64,000 bases of DNA from Lachnospiraceae bacterium UBA1683 (GCA_002320245.1 DCKD01000044.1:18299-82298); one strand, 5' to 3'; positions 25,025-33,956 are shown, counted from the first letter of the stretch. Program-made: numbers and translations. Notes: generated from the sequence alone by a model not told the origin.

Positions 25025-25747
25025 ATGAATTACTTAAAATCAGAGCATTTGAAATTCAAAAGGACAATATCAAACAAGCTGCTTTTCATCATTCCACTAA
25101 TTACAGCTATTTTTGCATGGATAGTGGGCGGCTTTATCGGGTTTCAATATACAACGCTTTACTGGTGGTATGCGTTCCTACTTCCGGGAGCAATCGCAAT
25201 TTTATGTTCCTTATCACACCGGAAAGAAGAAAGCGCAGGGAAATATTATTCTGTATTTTCTATGCCCATGAACCTTTTAAAATTTGAAATAGCAAAAGGA
25301 ATGATTCTGATTGAAAAGCTGCTTGTGGCAGGAGTATTTTTAGCATTGCTTATCTCAATCAGCAATATCATTTCCCCGGCAACAGCGGTATATTCTGTTC
25401 CGCAGAGTATAGCAGGCAGTATAGCGATTGTGATAGCGTCCGTCTGGCAAATCCCGTTGTGCCTGTACCTTGCGCGTAAAATAGGACTATTTGTACCGAT
25501 AATGCTAAATACTGTACTTGGGATATTTCTTCCTATCCTGTTAGGAAACACAGCCGTTTGGTGGCTCATGCCGTATTGTTGGGCGGCGAAGCTGGCGGAG
25601 CCGCTTATGGGGATTGAATTAAACGGAACTTTTGCAGGAAATCCCGGCTTTTCTTGTACCATTTTTATCTCTGCCGCACTATCAATATTCTTATTCATTG
25701 TCTTATCTTTTGTGGACGCAAAGGACTTTGCAAAAGGAGGTAGATAA
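25025..25747 (+). CDS. Lantibiotic-immunity permease, MutE/EpiE family
   Basis: A 240-residue membrane protein with six hydrophobic segments, opening MNYLKSEHLKFKRTISNKLL as usual for the E subunit. The adjacent ATPase and G-type permease confirm the call. It starts three bases after the ATPase stop and ends one base before the next gene. Confidence 0.9.
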   Translation: MNYLKSEHLKFKRTISNKLLFIIPLITAIFAWIVGGFIGFQYTTLYWWYAFLLPGAIAILCSLSHRKEESAGKYYSVFSMPMNLLKFEIAKGMILIEKLLVAGVFLALLISISNIISPATAVYSVPQSIAGSIAIVIASVWQIPLCLYLARKIGLFVPIMLNTVLGIFLPILLGNTAVWWLMPYCWAAKLAEPLMGIELNGTFAGNPGFSCTIFISAALSIFLFIVLSFVDAKDFAKGGR

Positions 25748-25748
25748 G

Positions 25749-26480
25749 ATGGGGTTTCTGGGGGCGGTTCATTCCGAACTGATAAAAGTAAAGCATACGT
25801 CCTTTGGGGCAATTCATTTATGCGTACCTGTTCTTGGGGCGTTGCTGTTTATTGTTTACTATGTCCTATATGGAAACACAGCGGATTACAAAAAATTAAA
25901 AATGATATTAGAGCTTACGGCCACCATTTTTCCTTTGCTGATAAGTGTTGTTGTGAGCTTGAATGTCTTATTAGAAGAAAAGGCTTCACACTTTCAAATA
26001 TTACTTGGAGTGCCTAACCGGTATAAAGTTGTACTGACAAAATTAGCCGTTTTATATGGAGCAGGAATAACCGCGCTGTTTTGCCTGCTCCTTGTCTTTC
26101 TGCTCGGCGTTCATTTTTTGAGAATAGATGATACCGTACAACTTAGTATGTTAGTCAAAGCAGCCGCAGGAATGGCCTTTTGCAATTTAATTATTTATGC
26201 GCTGCATTTATTTCTTAGCTTTCGGTTTGGACTGGGTATCTCATTGTTTTGGGGAGTATTTGAAAGCCTGCAATGTATTCTATACAGTAATATCGAGTTA
26301 AAAGGTATAGGGCGATATATCCCCTTTGCATGGTCTATGAACTGGGTGCATGATGTTATGAACAACGTCCTGTCCATTCATGGGAGAGAATGGATAGGAA
26401 TTACTGTATTGACAATAAGCGGCGTATTATTAACTTTACTATGGTTTTCTCATTGGGAGGGACGAAAAAATTATGAATAA
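25749..26480 (+). CDS. Lantibiotic-immunity permease, MutG family
   Basis: A 243-residue six-helix permease opening MGFLGAVHSELIKVKHTSFG. Start ATG 25749 behind GGAGGTAGATAAG; a longer frame from 25632 overlaps the previous gene fully and is rejected. It forms the FEG exporter with the two preceding genes. It overlaps the lipoprotein gene by eight bases. Confidence 0.9.
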   Translation: MGFLGAVHSELIKVKHTSFGAIHLCVPVLGALLFIVYYVLYGNTADYKKLKMILELTATIFPLLISVVVSLNVLLEEKASHFQILLGVPNRYKVVLTKLAVLYGAGITALFCLLLVFLLGVHFLRIDDTVQLSMLVKAAAGMAFCNLIIYALHLFLSFRFGLGISLFWGVFESLQCILYSNIELKGIGRYIPFAWSMNWVHDVMNNVLSIHGREWIGITVLTISGVLLTLLWFSHWEGRKNYE

Positions 26481-27288
26481 AAACAAAAAAATAATTATAC
26501 TTCTGCTGTTTACCTTTATCGTTTGTGTGGCTCTTGCAGGCTGCACTTTACAGGACAGAATCGAAGAATATTCCAGCGACAAGGAACAATGCTATCTGAA
26601 TACGGAAAACGTAACACGTTTTTCCTATAAGGGTAACGATTACACCATTTTGGCAGATACCGTATCAAATGGTGGGCTTGGAAAATGGATTGGATATATC
26701 CGGCAACTTGCCGCCATAGATGAGAACGGAAAAATATTGCTGCAAGAAAATGTTGAAACGGCGACTTTTCAATCCTTAGCGGATTTGGCAGAGAAAGCAC
26801 CAGAAGCCGCTTACATTATTCCTTTTCTCAATGTATATGCAGCTCCTAACGCAGACGATTATCTGATTGTAGATGTAAACGGAGGGTATCATAAAGCTGT
26901 TATCAGCGAGAATGTCAAGGATAGCGATACTGTTTTTGATTTTAAGGAAACAGAAGAATCTATAAATGACAGCTTTGAAGTCAATCCAGAAAATGCGACA
27001 CAGCTCCTTTGTGGCGAAACGGTTTATCAAGTAACGTCTGAGATGGTATCAGATGATGAATTAGGCAGCTACATTGATATTCTTGCGGAAAGAGTTACAT
27101 TCGATACAGAAACGAAAATCCCTTTGTCAAAGGAAGATTTAAGCAATATTGACTGGTACGGGGAAAATGCCGGACAGGGGCGAGAGTATTGGTTTTACAC
27201 AGATGTCTATGAGATTTACGGAACCGATAAAGCGGAAGCGGTTGCAGTCAAGGTAAATAATAACTACTATATTGCAAAGCGGCAATGA
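26473..27288 (+). CDS. NisI/SpaI-like lantibiotic-immunity lipoprotein
   Basis: A 271-residue lipoprotein: signal peptide with lipobox LAGC (21-24, lipidated Cys24), then two similar domains of about 115 residues (each with a CYLNTENVTRFSYKG or QLLCGETVYQV opening and a DVNGGYHKAV or KVNNNYYIAK end), as in the two-domain NisI. Family members bind the lantibiotic outside the membrane and protect lipid II. Its presence with FEG shows this is an immunity locus rather than general export. Confidence 0.88.
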   Translation: MNKNKKIIILLLFTFIVCVALAGCTLQDRIEEYSSDKEQCYLNTENVTRFSYKGNDYTILADTVSNGGLGKWIGYIRQLAAIDENGKILLQENVETATFQSLADLAEKAPEAAYIIPFLNVYAAPNADDYLIVDVNGGYHKAVISENVKDSDTVFDFKETEESINDSFEVNPENATQLLCGETVYQVTSEMVSDDELGSYIDILAERVTFDTETKIPLSKEDLSNIDWYGENAGQGREYWFYTDVYEIYGTDKAEAVAVKVNNNYYIAKRQ

Positions 27289-27349
27289 CAGCTTTCCTGC
27301 CCTTGTAGCTTGTGCTATACTAAAAAGGACAACGAAAGGAGGCGACAAT

Positions 27350-28009
27350 ATGGCAGCGATCCTTATGATTGATGATGAACAGGCTATTTTAGAGCTTGTC
27401 AAAAACGGACTGCAAAAGGACGGGCATTTTGTAACTGCCTATACCTCTGCTGCACAGGTGCCGCTTGATAAACTGCACAGGTATGATTTGATTATACTGG
27501 ATATTATGATGCCGGATATAGATGGTTTTTCTTATTGTGATAAAATCCGTTCCCTTGTGGACTGCCCCATTCTTTTTCTGACAGCAAAGACAATGGAGCA
27601 TGACATCACATTTGGGCTTGGTCTGGGCGCAGACGACTATCTGACAAAACCATTCCGTATTGCAGAATTGCGAGCGAGGGTAAACGCCCACTTACGACGT
27701 GAACACAGGGAACGACATACCGCACTTACCTTTGACCGGATAAAAATTGATTTATCTGCAAAAGAATTACGGGTAGATAACACGCCCGTTACCTTAACCA
27801 AAAGCGAATATCTGATTTGTGAATATCTTGCAAGGAACAAAGGACAGGTATTTTCAAAAGAACAGATTTACGAAGCGGTTTTCAGCTTAGAGGGCGACAG
27901 TGATAATTCTACAATTTCTACTCACATCAAAAATATCCGGGCAAAATTGAACAAACTGGAAATTCAGCCGATAGCGACAGTCTGGGGGATAGGGTATAAA
28001 TGGGAATAA
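27350..28009 (+). CDS. Response regulator of lantibiotic-immunity locus
   Basis: A 219-residue OmpR-family regulator with Asp51 (IILDIMMP), Lys100 (DDYLTKPF) and a winged helix ending GIGYKWE. Start ATG 27350 behind AAAGGAGGCGAC; the frame from 27272 is too long. Overlaps the kinase start by ten bases. Likely binds the ATCTT repeats at 24251, and perhaps those at 29411. Confidence 0.93.
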   Translation: MAAILMIDDEQAILELVKNGLQKDGHFVTAYTSAAQVPLDKLHRYDLIILDIMMPDIDGFSYCDKIRSLVDCPILFLTAKTMEHDITFGLGLGADDYLTKPFRIAELRARVNAHLRREHRERHTALTFDRIKIDLSAKELRVDNTPVTLTKSEYLICEYLARNKGQVFSKEQIYEAVFSLEGDSDNSTISTHIKNIRAKLNKLEIQPIATVWGIGYKWE

Positions 28010-29364
28010 AGAAAAAAACATCACTAAAAGAGTCTTTTTGGAAATTCTTATTTATGCTTCTGATTGGGCTAATAGGCGCGGTGGTGATACCATTCAGTCT
28101 TATTTTAGCCGGAACCAGTACGGGACTTATTACCTATGCGGATTATTCAGAACGCAGTGCAAAAAACCTTGCTCCTGTTATTGCTGCGACGCCGGATTTG
28201 ACAGACGTGCAGCTTCCTATGGGTTGCAAGTATTTGGTGCTGGATAAGAATTATCAAGTGACAGAAACGACCTTAGAGGGCGACGATTTAGACCGGGCTA
28301 TGGAGTATGCAATATCCGGGAAGATAAATACAAACCTCAACAAACAGTATTTGCTTGTGACCCGCGAAAATGAATATGTGGTGCTGCAATATTATATAGG
28401 CTCACAGTTTACAAATGAATGGCTTTATGAGCATTTCCCCTCACCGGAAATTCTGCTTTATATTCTTATAGCAATCAACTGTATTGCAGTATGCGTGATA
28501 TTGACAGCGAAGTTTGCAAAAAATATGCGGGCGCAGCTCTCCCCGCTTTTTGAAGCAACAAGGCAGGTTGCCGGACAAAATCTTGATTTTGAAGTGGGAC
28601 ATTCAAAAATCAAAGAATTTGAGGACGTACTTTGTTCTTTTGCTAATATGAAAGATAATCTGAAAATATCTTTAGAGAAGCAATGGCACGCGGAACAATT
28701 ACAAAGAGAACAGATTGCAGCACTCGCTCATGATTTGAAAACACCTTTGACCGTCATTCAAGGAAATATTGATTTGATAAGTGAAACGGAATTGGATGCA
28801 GAGCAGAAATTATACGCTGGGTATATTACGGAAAGTTCGGAACAGATGCAGTCCTATATAAAGATATTGATCGACATATCCAGGGCAGCAGTTGGGTACC
28901 AGCTTCGGAAAGAAAAGGTGGACTTCCGCGAGTACATACGAAAATTAAATGTACAGATTGGATCTTTGTGTAAGATAAAAGGAATACATTTGCAGGAAAA
29001 TATATTGTCCGTACCTCAAAGTTTAGAAATTGACGGTATGTTATTGGAACGTGCGATTATGAATATCGTAAATAATGCTTTGGATTATTCACCGCAGGGA
29101 GGGACAATTTATGTAGAAGTGTGTAATTTGGGAAGTAATACGCAAATTTCAATAGCGGATGAAGGCAATGGATTTTCTAAAGAAGCATTGAAACATGCCC
29201 ATGAAAGATTTTTTATGGATGATCAAAGTCGCGGTTCAAAGATGCATTTTGGTATGGGATTGTATATCGCAGAATCTATTGTAAAACAGCACGGTGGAAA
29301 TTTGATATTAGAGAATTCAAAACAAACACATGGGGCAAATGTGATTATAAAAATCCCATGTTAA
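28000..29364 (+). CDS. Sensor histidine kinase, SpaK/CprK-like
   Basis: A 454-residue kinase: membrane helix about 15-40, extracellular domain about 45-148, second helix 150-170, HAMP region, His244 (ALAHDLKTPLTVI), and an ATPase domain with NNALDYSPQGG and FGMGLYIAES. The external domain of about 100 residues is consistent with direct lantibiotic sensing as in CprK/SpaK. Last gene of the immunity operon; a strong terminator follows. Confidence 0.92.
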   Translation: MGIKKKTSLKESFWKFLFMLLIGLIGAVVIPFSLILAGTSTGLITYADYSERSAKNLAPVIAATPDLTDVQLPMGCKYLVLDKNYQVTETTLEGDDLDRAMEYAISGKINTNLNKQYLLVTRENEYVVLQYYIGSQFTNEWLYEHFPSPEILLYILIAINCIAVCVILTAKFAKNMRAQLSPLFEATRQVAGQNLDFEVGHSKIKEFEDVLCSFANMKDNLKISLEKQWHAEQLQREQIAALAHDLKTPLTVIQGNIDLISETELDAEQKLYAGYITESSEQMQSYIKILIDISRAAVGYQLRKEKVDFREYIRKLNVQIGSLCKIKGIHLQENILSVPQSLEIDGMLLERAIMNIVNNALDYSPQGGTIYVEVCNLGSNTQISIADEGNGFSKEALKHAHERFFMDDQSRGSKMHFGMGLYIAESIVKQHGGNLILENSKQTHGANVIIKIPC

Positions 29365-29371
29365 TGGCATT

Positions 29372-29404
29372 ACGGGCAGTAAGAAAAACGCTGCCCGTTT
29401 TTTT
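29372..29404 (+). terminator. Rho-independent terminator
   Basis: ACGGGCAG (29372-29379) pairs exactly with CTGCCCGT (29391-29398), followed by TTTTTT. Confidence 0.9.
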
Positions 29405-29410
29405 GTGCAA

Positions 29411-29436
29411 ATCTTTATGAAATCTTCAAAATTATC
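29411..29436 (+). repeat. Second copy of immunity-operon operator block
   Basis: ATCTTTATGAAATCTTC matches 24251-24267 except one base, with the same 11-bp ATCTT spacing and the following AAAATTA. It lies after the terminator with no rightward gene downstream. It may be a leftover promoter of a lost gene or one of two direct repeats flanking the whole 5.1-kb cassette. From 29440 to 29628 I see no gene. Confidence 0.65.
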
Positions 29437-29628
29437 CAATAACATAATCTTAGATTATCACACCAGTTGCGATTGCGGTTAAAATAATTCGTTGTCATAT
29501 TTTGTCGAACGATTTTCAAAATATTATACCATTCATAACTCATCCATAACTCGTTCATAACCCGGTGTTTTATAATGGCAGATAACGAGAAAAACCAGCA
29601 GCAACAAGGAATTCTTGTCCTACTGGTT

Positions 29629-29994
29629 TCACTCAGATTTTTCCGCATCGGACTCACTGTGCTGGGCCAGAAATTGCTCAGTCATACAGTCCACGGTGTT
29701 CAACATGAATTTCCGTTCCTGCGGATGGCATATTTGGAATTTCCCGATGAGATGTTCTATATCCATATCTTCATCGGAAATCTCCGGGTTGAACAGTATG
29801 TTCGCTGAAATTCCTAACCGATTCACAATCGGATAGAGGATTTCAAAGGAAGGGTTCATCTGTCCCTTCTCTATGTTCTGGATGGTCTTGATTGCCACAT
29901 GGCAATCGTCCGCCAGTTCCTGTTGGGTTAGCTTGCAGACGTGTCTTGCGGCGCGGATACAGTTACCCAAATGTGCTAATTTGTCTTTCCGCAT
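29629..29994 (-). CDS. XRE family HTH regulator
   Basis: A 121-residue regulator. N-terminal Cro/CI domain (LGNCIRAARHVCKLTQQELA, then VAIKTIQNIEKGQMNPSFEI); C-terminal 55 residues are acidic and helical (HLIGKFQICHPQERKFML), probably for oligomerisation. Start set at ATG 29994, seven bases after GAGGTGA; ATG 30000 is too close. Leftward, convergent with the immunity operon. Confidence 0.88.
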   Translation of the reverse strand: MRKDKLAHLGNCIRAARHVCKLTQQELADDCHVAIKTIQNIEKGQMNPSFEILYPIVNRLGISANILFNPEISDEDMDIEHLIGKFQICHPQERKFMLNTVDCMTEQFLAQHSESDAEKSE

Positions 29995-30000
29995 AATCAT

Positions 30001-30541
30001 TCACCTCACATATATTCTATCGTGCCGATTTGGGTTTTCACATTCCCTAATCGTACCTACATAGTATGCAAGATTATGCCGATTGTGGAAATGGAATATA
30101 GAAAGCCCTGTCGGGGAGTCAATAAAAAAAACGGCTTCCCGCAGCAGGGCTTATTCGTGTTTGCCATCTGTGGTTTGCCGTAAGGAGAAAACCGTGGATG
30201 GCATTATTTTTGTGAAAGGGTATAGGTTCCAACCGGGTGGACAATTAAAAAAATCCTAGCATTCGATGCGGAGTCTTATACCTACGAACAGGCATTATAT
30301 TGCGTGTTTAATACCTATAATAATACCTATAATGCATATTACTACCATATCTGGAACTATCACGTCAGGAAGCAGCAGAAGCTCCCTGGCGTTTTTCTAT
30401 GTCAATTTCTGACGAATTTCCTTGATTGTTATTGGAGCAGAGGCCCTCCGTGTTTGTTTTGTGCCTCTATTGAAAATATAGCCCATGAAAAATTTTTTGA
30501 GAAATTTCCGTTTTCATTTCCGATTTTGAAAAGCTGAATTG
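30001..30541. other. Intergenic region without a supported gene
   Basis: No credible gene. A hairpin pairs AGCCCTG (about 30101) with CAGGGCT (about 30145) around a CTTCCCG/CGGGGAG inner stem. TAATACCTATA is repeated near 30308-30330. The 3' end (30487-30540) contains a degenerate first copy of the tandem repeat described next. Confidence 0.6.
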
Positions 30542-30761
30542 TTTTAGTTATTTAAAGGGGAAAAAGGGGCATTTCTACTGCCCGGAAAAATTTTTTGAAA
30601 AAATTTTGAAAAACCTTTCCGGTTTGGGGTGGGCAGATCTGTCTTAGTAGTTAAAGGGGACAAAAGGACAGTTCTGCCACTCGGAAAAATTTTTTGAGAA
30701 ATTTTCAAAAACCTTTCCGGTTTTGCATGGGCAGATTTGTCTTAGTAGTTCAAAGGAGGCG
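30542..30761. repeat. Tandem repeats of about 100 bp in sigma-gene leader
   Basis: Units begin at 30542, 30642 and 30740 (the last partial), each with a TTAGTTATTTAAAGG-like head, a CGGAAAAATTTTTTGA core and a CCTTTCCGG end that can fold on the core, plus GGGCAGAT. Each unit therefore carries its own hairpin. They sit directly before the sigma-like gene, as in leaders of Tn916-like regulators. Confidence 0.75.
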
Positions 30762-30802
30762 ATAAGGACCACTCAACACTGCATAGGAAAGGGGGAACGA
30801 TC

Positions 30803-31237
30803 ATGTCGGCTCCCTTAAAAGACAAGGACTGCATCATTGCCATATTTGACAGTTTTGCCAAGACCGTGATGAAGAACGAGTGCAGGGATGCAGTGGAACA
30901 GGAAAAAAGAAAACGACAAAAAGAACAGACGGCGACAGAGAAGATGCAGTATCTGTTTGAGACACAGGTGCAGGAGGACGTTTATCCGTCCGAGCATCTG
31001 GTTCTGCAGGGAAAATCCCATATTTGTGTGATTACCTGTGAACTGCTGTACAATGCCATGCTGAAATTGACAGAAACGCAGCGGGAAGTGCTGATCCTGG
31101 ATTTCTGGTATGGGTACACGGATATTGAGATTGCTGCACAGTTTTCTGTGACGCCAAGAACAATCTACAACTGGCGGCAGAAGGCTTTTGCTGCTATAAG
31201 AAACTATCATGAAAGGAACCATTATGAAAGAAAATGA
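30803..31237 (+). CDS. Sigma-70-like factor of conjugative-element type
   Basis: A 144-residue protein whose C-terminal part (about 85-140) is sigma region 4: LTETQREVLILDFWYGYTD, then IAAQFSVTPRTIYNWRQKAF. The N-terminal 70 residues are charged and lack a clear region 2. Similar small sigma factors pair with HTH_16 proteins in Tn916-like elements, as here with the gene at 31224 that overlaps its end. Expression may be governed by the tandem repeats upstream. Confidence 0.85.
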   Translation: MSAPLKDKDCIIAIFDSFAKTVMKNECRDAVEQEKRKRQKEQTATEKMQYLFETQVQEDVYPSEHLVLQGKSHICVITCELLYNAMLKLTETQREVLILDFWYGYTDIEIAAQFSVTPRTIYNWRQKAFAAIRNYHERNHYERK

Positions 31238-31472
31238 ACTTACATACGAGCTGATCTGCGCCGCCGTAAAAGGCGACCAGGAGGCGCTCGACCAGATTTT
31301 GATTTATTATGACGATTACATTAACACATTAGCGACAGTGAAGGCCAAGGACGCACAGGGGAATGAGTACCAGTATGTGGACGGCGACTTAAAGACACGG
31401 ATTCAGATGAAACTGGTTGATGCAATACCGAAGTGGAGGGGATTAAGAAATGTTGACGACAGACTTATTTGA
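31224..31472 (+). CDS. Conjugative-transposon-like HTH_16 protein, copy 3
   Basis: An 82-residue protein (ELTYELICAAVKGDQEALDQ, then YYDDYINTLATV, then YVDGDLKTRIQMKLV). ATG 31224 behind AAAGGAACC, inside the sigma gene end, so the two are coupled. More distant from the copies at 12014 and 17097 than those are from each other. Its last ten residues overlap the start of the DUF3825 gene. Confidence 0.8.
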   Translation: MKENELTYELICAAVKGDQEALDQILIYYDDYINTLATVKAKDAQGNEYQYVDGDLKTRIQMKLVDAIPKWRGLRNVDDRLI

Positions 31473-32259
31473 TTTTGCCTTTGTGCCGGACTGGTACGGG
31501 CAGCTGGATGAATTGGCACAGATGGCGCTCCCGGAGCCATGGAAGTTTAAGAAACCGGCCAATGCCACAAAAAACCAGGACACCCCTATTCTTGAGCGTT
31601 ACATACATACTATTTTTCGGAAACAGTGTATTGAATTCAATTCGGCGGAGGATGACGATAGGGCAGGACAGTTCTTCCATGTGGAGAACGAGCGCGCGTG
31701 TTTCCATACCGGACTTTACAACAGCCGGTATAAGGGAATCTATGCCTTCTTTGACCGGAACCATAAGAAGGATTCCATGTTGGACTGGTATTTCCGGGGA
31801 TTCTGTGACGAGCTGTCACCGTGGCTTAGATACATACAGCCGCTGCCGCAGAAGCCTTCCTACTATATGGCGCAGAGGGGCGCAGGCTTCCATCCGGACT
31901 GGCCGATTCGGGTAAATGTCGAACACATCCTGGGGGATGCAGACAATCTGGAACGGATACCGGCGAAGATCCGCAAGGCGAAGAACCTGCCGCTTTTGTT
32001 TGAGACAGCGGTGGAACTTGGCAGGAGGCGTGCAGTAGTAGAACCGGGGATTGTAGTGCCGCAGGGATATCAGGGGAAGATACAGTACCTCCTCCCGGTT
32101 TATCTGACGAATATGAAGAAACCGGATCTTGTCATGACGCTGGAAGTGATGGACGGCTATTACATGGGACATACCTGCCTGACTCTGGAAATGGCTTACC
32201 TAAACGCCAGGGTGGTTGCGCGGCCGCTGGTTCCGTGGCTGACAGAACTTGTGAAATAG
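31450..32259 (+). CDS. DUF3825 domain protein
   Basis: A 269-residue protein matching the DUF3825 pattern: N-terminal LFDFAFVPDWYGQLDELAQMA, a central FHTGLYNSRYKGIYAFF block, and a C-terminal GKIQYLLPVYL ... PDLVMTLEV segment. The family often sits with OST-HTH/LOTUS or RNA-related proteins, but its activity is not established. Start ATG 31450 behind GGAGGGGATT, overlapping the HTH_16 gene, so it is the third gene of the sigma-HTH operon. Confidence 0.8.
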   Translation: MLTTDLFDFAFVPDWYGQLDELAQMALPEPWKFKKPANATKNQDTPILERYIHTIFRKQCIEFNSAEDDDRAGQFFHVENERACFHTGLYNSRYKGIYAFFDRNHKKDSMLDWYFRGFCDELSPWLRYIQPLPQKPSYYMAQRGAGFHPDWPIRVNVEHILGDADNLERIPAKIRKAKNLPLLFETAVELGRRRAVVEPGIVVPQGYQGKIQYLLPVYLTNMKKPDLVMTLEVMDGYYMGHTCLTLEMAYLNARVVARPLVPWLTELVK

Positions 32260-32284
32260 GGATAAGAGAATAAAGATAGAGAGA

Positions 32285-32329
32285 CGCCCGACAAAGTTAG
32301 ATGCACATAGGATGGTGCTTTGTCGGGCG
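32285..32329. terminator. Perfect 12-bp hairpin between convergent genes
   Basis: CGCCCGACAAAG (32285-32296) pairs exactly with CTTTGTCGGGCG (32318-32329). It lacks a long T run on either side but lies between convergent genes, so it probably acts as a two-way transcript end. Confidence 0.65.
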
Positions 32330-32367
32330 CAAAGTAAGAAAACGATTGGTGGTTTATTGTGTCCGAA

Positions 32368-33321
32368 TTAATTTATGGACATGGAGGCCAACAAGGCAAT
32401 TTTCTCATTCATGAGGTCTATGATATGCTGGCCGAGTTTCTCAAGCCATTTGGCATCGATCTCCCAAAAGCTTTCCTTATGAAGCTGTATTTCCAGCAGC
32501 CGCTTCATCTGCCACAGGGTGTCCTGAAATGCTTCCGCCTGGTCAGAAATGCAGGTGGCTTCAATACTGCCCGGTTCCGCAGAGCGGCTGCGGCCGGTGC
32601 TTTTATCATATACACGCAGCTTTCCTTCGCTGGCGGCCTTCACATACCGTTTGGTCGCATCGTCCATCAGGAGTGTGGCAAAGTACATGGCAAGTCCAGC
32701 TTCATCAATAGTTGACGGGTAATAGCAGAAGGCCATTTCCAGAAAGTTCAGCAGCTTCTCTACAAGGTATCCCCATTCGTTTGGCTCCCACCTTAAAAGC
32801 TCCGGGTGATAAAAATCCTTGTTGTCGATCCGGCAGTGCTGTTCTTCCACATATAACGCGATGGCTTCTGCAATGAATTCTGACCACATCCAGTAGCCTT
32901 CCTGCTTTGCCCGTTCTGCTGCAAGACCCGGATTATTGAAGCGGTGCAGGTCGTCAGAACGGCATTCATTGTGGATGGCATAATAGTGACCCAGTTCATG
33001 CCAGAGATAGTGGCAGAAATAATCATCCGCAAGAGGTATCTTTTGCGGATCAGGTATGTATTTTTGCCAGATAAGGATGGCATCCCCAAGATCCCCATGG
33101 ATCATCTCCATGATGGAAGTGTAATGCTCCTCATCAATATCCGTCTGGCGGGAACGTAATTTTGCAACGAGCATTTTCCGGGTAGGGAATACGGTCTTGT
33201 CACTGACGATATGGATTTCTGGGATAGGTATTGTGTCCATGCCGGGAAAAGGCGGCATAAATCTTTGGAAGATTGCCAGTGCTTCCGGTATCCATGCTTT
33301 TATCTGTCTCTGCGTAACCAT
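32368..33321 (-). CDS. Putative HExxH zinc metallopeptidase
   Basis: A 317-residue cytoplasmic protein with HELGH at 108-112 in a YLWHELGHYYAIHNE context, and WSEFIAEAIALY (Glu148/Glu152) about 36-40 residues later, which could supply the third zinc ligand as in gluzincins. No signal peptide or membrane segment. ATG 33321 has AAAGGAGC upstream on the minus strand. The small gene at 33359 is just before it in the same direction. Located near two XRE repressors, it could process a regulator as ImmA-type proteases do, but it lacks visible ImmA family features beyond HExxH. Confidence 0.7.
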   Translation of the reverse strand: MVTQRQIKAWIPEALAIFQRFMPPFPGMDTIPIPEIHIVSDKTVFPTRKMLVAKLRSRQTDIDEEHYTSIMEMIHGDLGDAILIWQKYIPDPQKIPLADDYFCHYLWHELGHYYAIHNECRSDDLHRFNNPGLAAERAKQEGYWMWSEFIAEAIALYVEEQHCRIDNKDFYHPELLRWEPNEWGYLVEKLLNFLEMAFCYYPSTIDEAGLAMYFATLLMDDATKRYVKAASEGKLRVYDKSTGRSRSAEPGSIEATCISDQAEAFQDTLWQMKRLLEIQLHKESFWEIDAKWLEKLGQHIIDLMNEKIALLASMSIN

Positions 33322-33358
33322 GGCAGTGCTCCTTTATGTGAAGGTGATCGGTGTTTGG

Positions 33359-33751
33359 TCAGGATTGATTTTCATCCACTTCTTTTACACCGAAATATAT
33401 GATAGTGTTTTCCGTCTTGCTGTAGTCATATACGACGCCGTGCATTTCATAGTCGAAATCCATGTCGCTCATGTATTTTAATACATGCGGCTGGTCGGGA
33501 GGATAGCAGTCGCAGGTACACCGGGAAAATTCTTCCATACCGGAAAGTTCGTCAATGACGGCATGGATAAGGCTGTCGGCAGCATTGTGGATATTGGAAC
33601 CGTATTCAATGGCAGCCAGTTCCGGGCGGACAGGATAAGAGATGCCAGCTTTTAGGTGCGGGTCGCAGCATTTTTCCTTACGGGTGCCGCTGTGTATATC
33701 ATCATCGTCAAATTCAAGGACATCTGGGAAACGGTAGATTATGTATTTCAT
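33359..33751 (-). CDS. Hypothetical protein upstream of metallopeptidase
   Basis: A 130-residue acidic protein (MKYIIYRFPDVLEFDDDDIH) with a Cys-rich middle (CTCDCYPPDQPH) and an aromatic C-terminus. ATG 33751 behind AAAGGAAG on the minus strand. It is separated by 37 bp from the metallopeptidase start, so the two are probably one operon. No family recognised. Confidence 0.65.
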   Translation of the reverse strand: MKYIIYRFPDVLEFDDDDIHSGTRKEKCCDPHLKAGISYPVRPELAAIEYGSNIHNAADSLIHAVIDELSGMEEFSRCTCDCYPPDQPHVLKYMSDMDFDYEMHGVVYDYSKTENTIIYFGVKEVDENQS

Positions 33752-33956
33752 GCAGGTACTTCCTTTCAGTTTCCATTTTTACTAAGAAGTATACCACGTC
33801 GGCAGTAAAATGGATAGCTGTTTTGTGTATAATAAAACGGAGCAGGATGGCCACCAGCGGGAGACACAGAAAAGTGGTTTCCGCCTGAAAAAAACATAAT
33901 ATGAAATATAATTCAATAAAAACACAGAAATTCAAGAATGAAGACTGGTTGAAAAT

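Noticed and set aside
24320..29364. Lantibiotic biosynthesis cluster
   Set aside because: No precursor peptide, dehydratase, cyclase, protease or export gene is present; only immunity and regulation.
29411..29450. Active promoter for a rightward gene
   Set aside because: No rightward gene follows before 30803 and the -10 candidates are weak; kept only as a repeat.
30542..30761. Tandem repeats as a CRISPR array
   Set aside because: Units of 98-100 bp are adjacent without unique spacers and no cas genes are near.
32368..33321. ImmA/IrrE family peptidase
   Set aside because: Only the HExxH motif is shared; length and flanking sequence do not fit, so the call was left at putative metallopeptidase.
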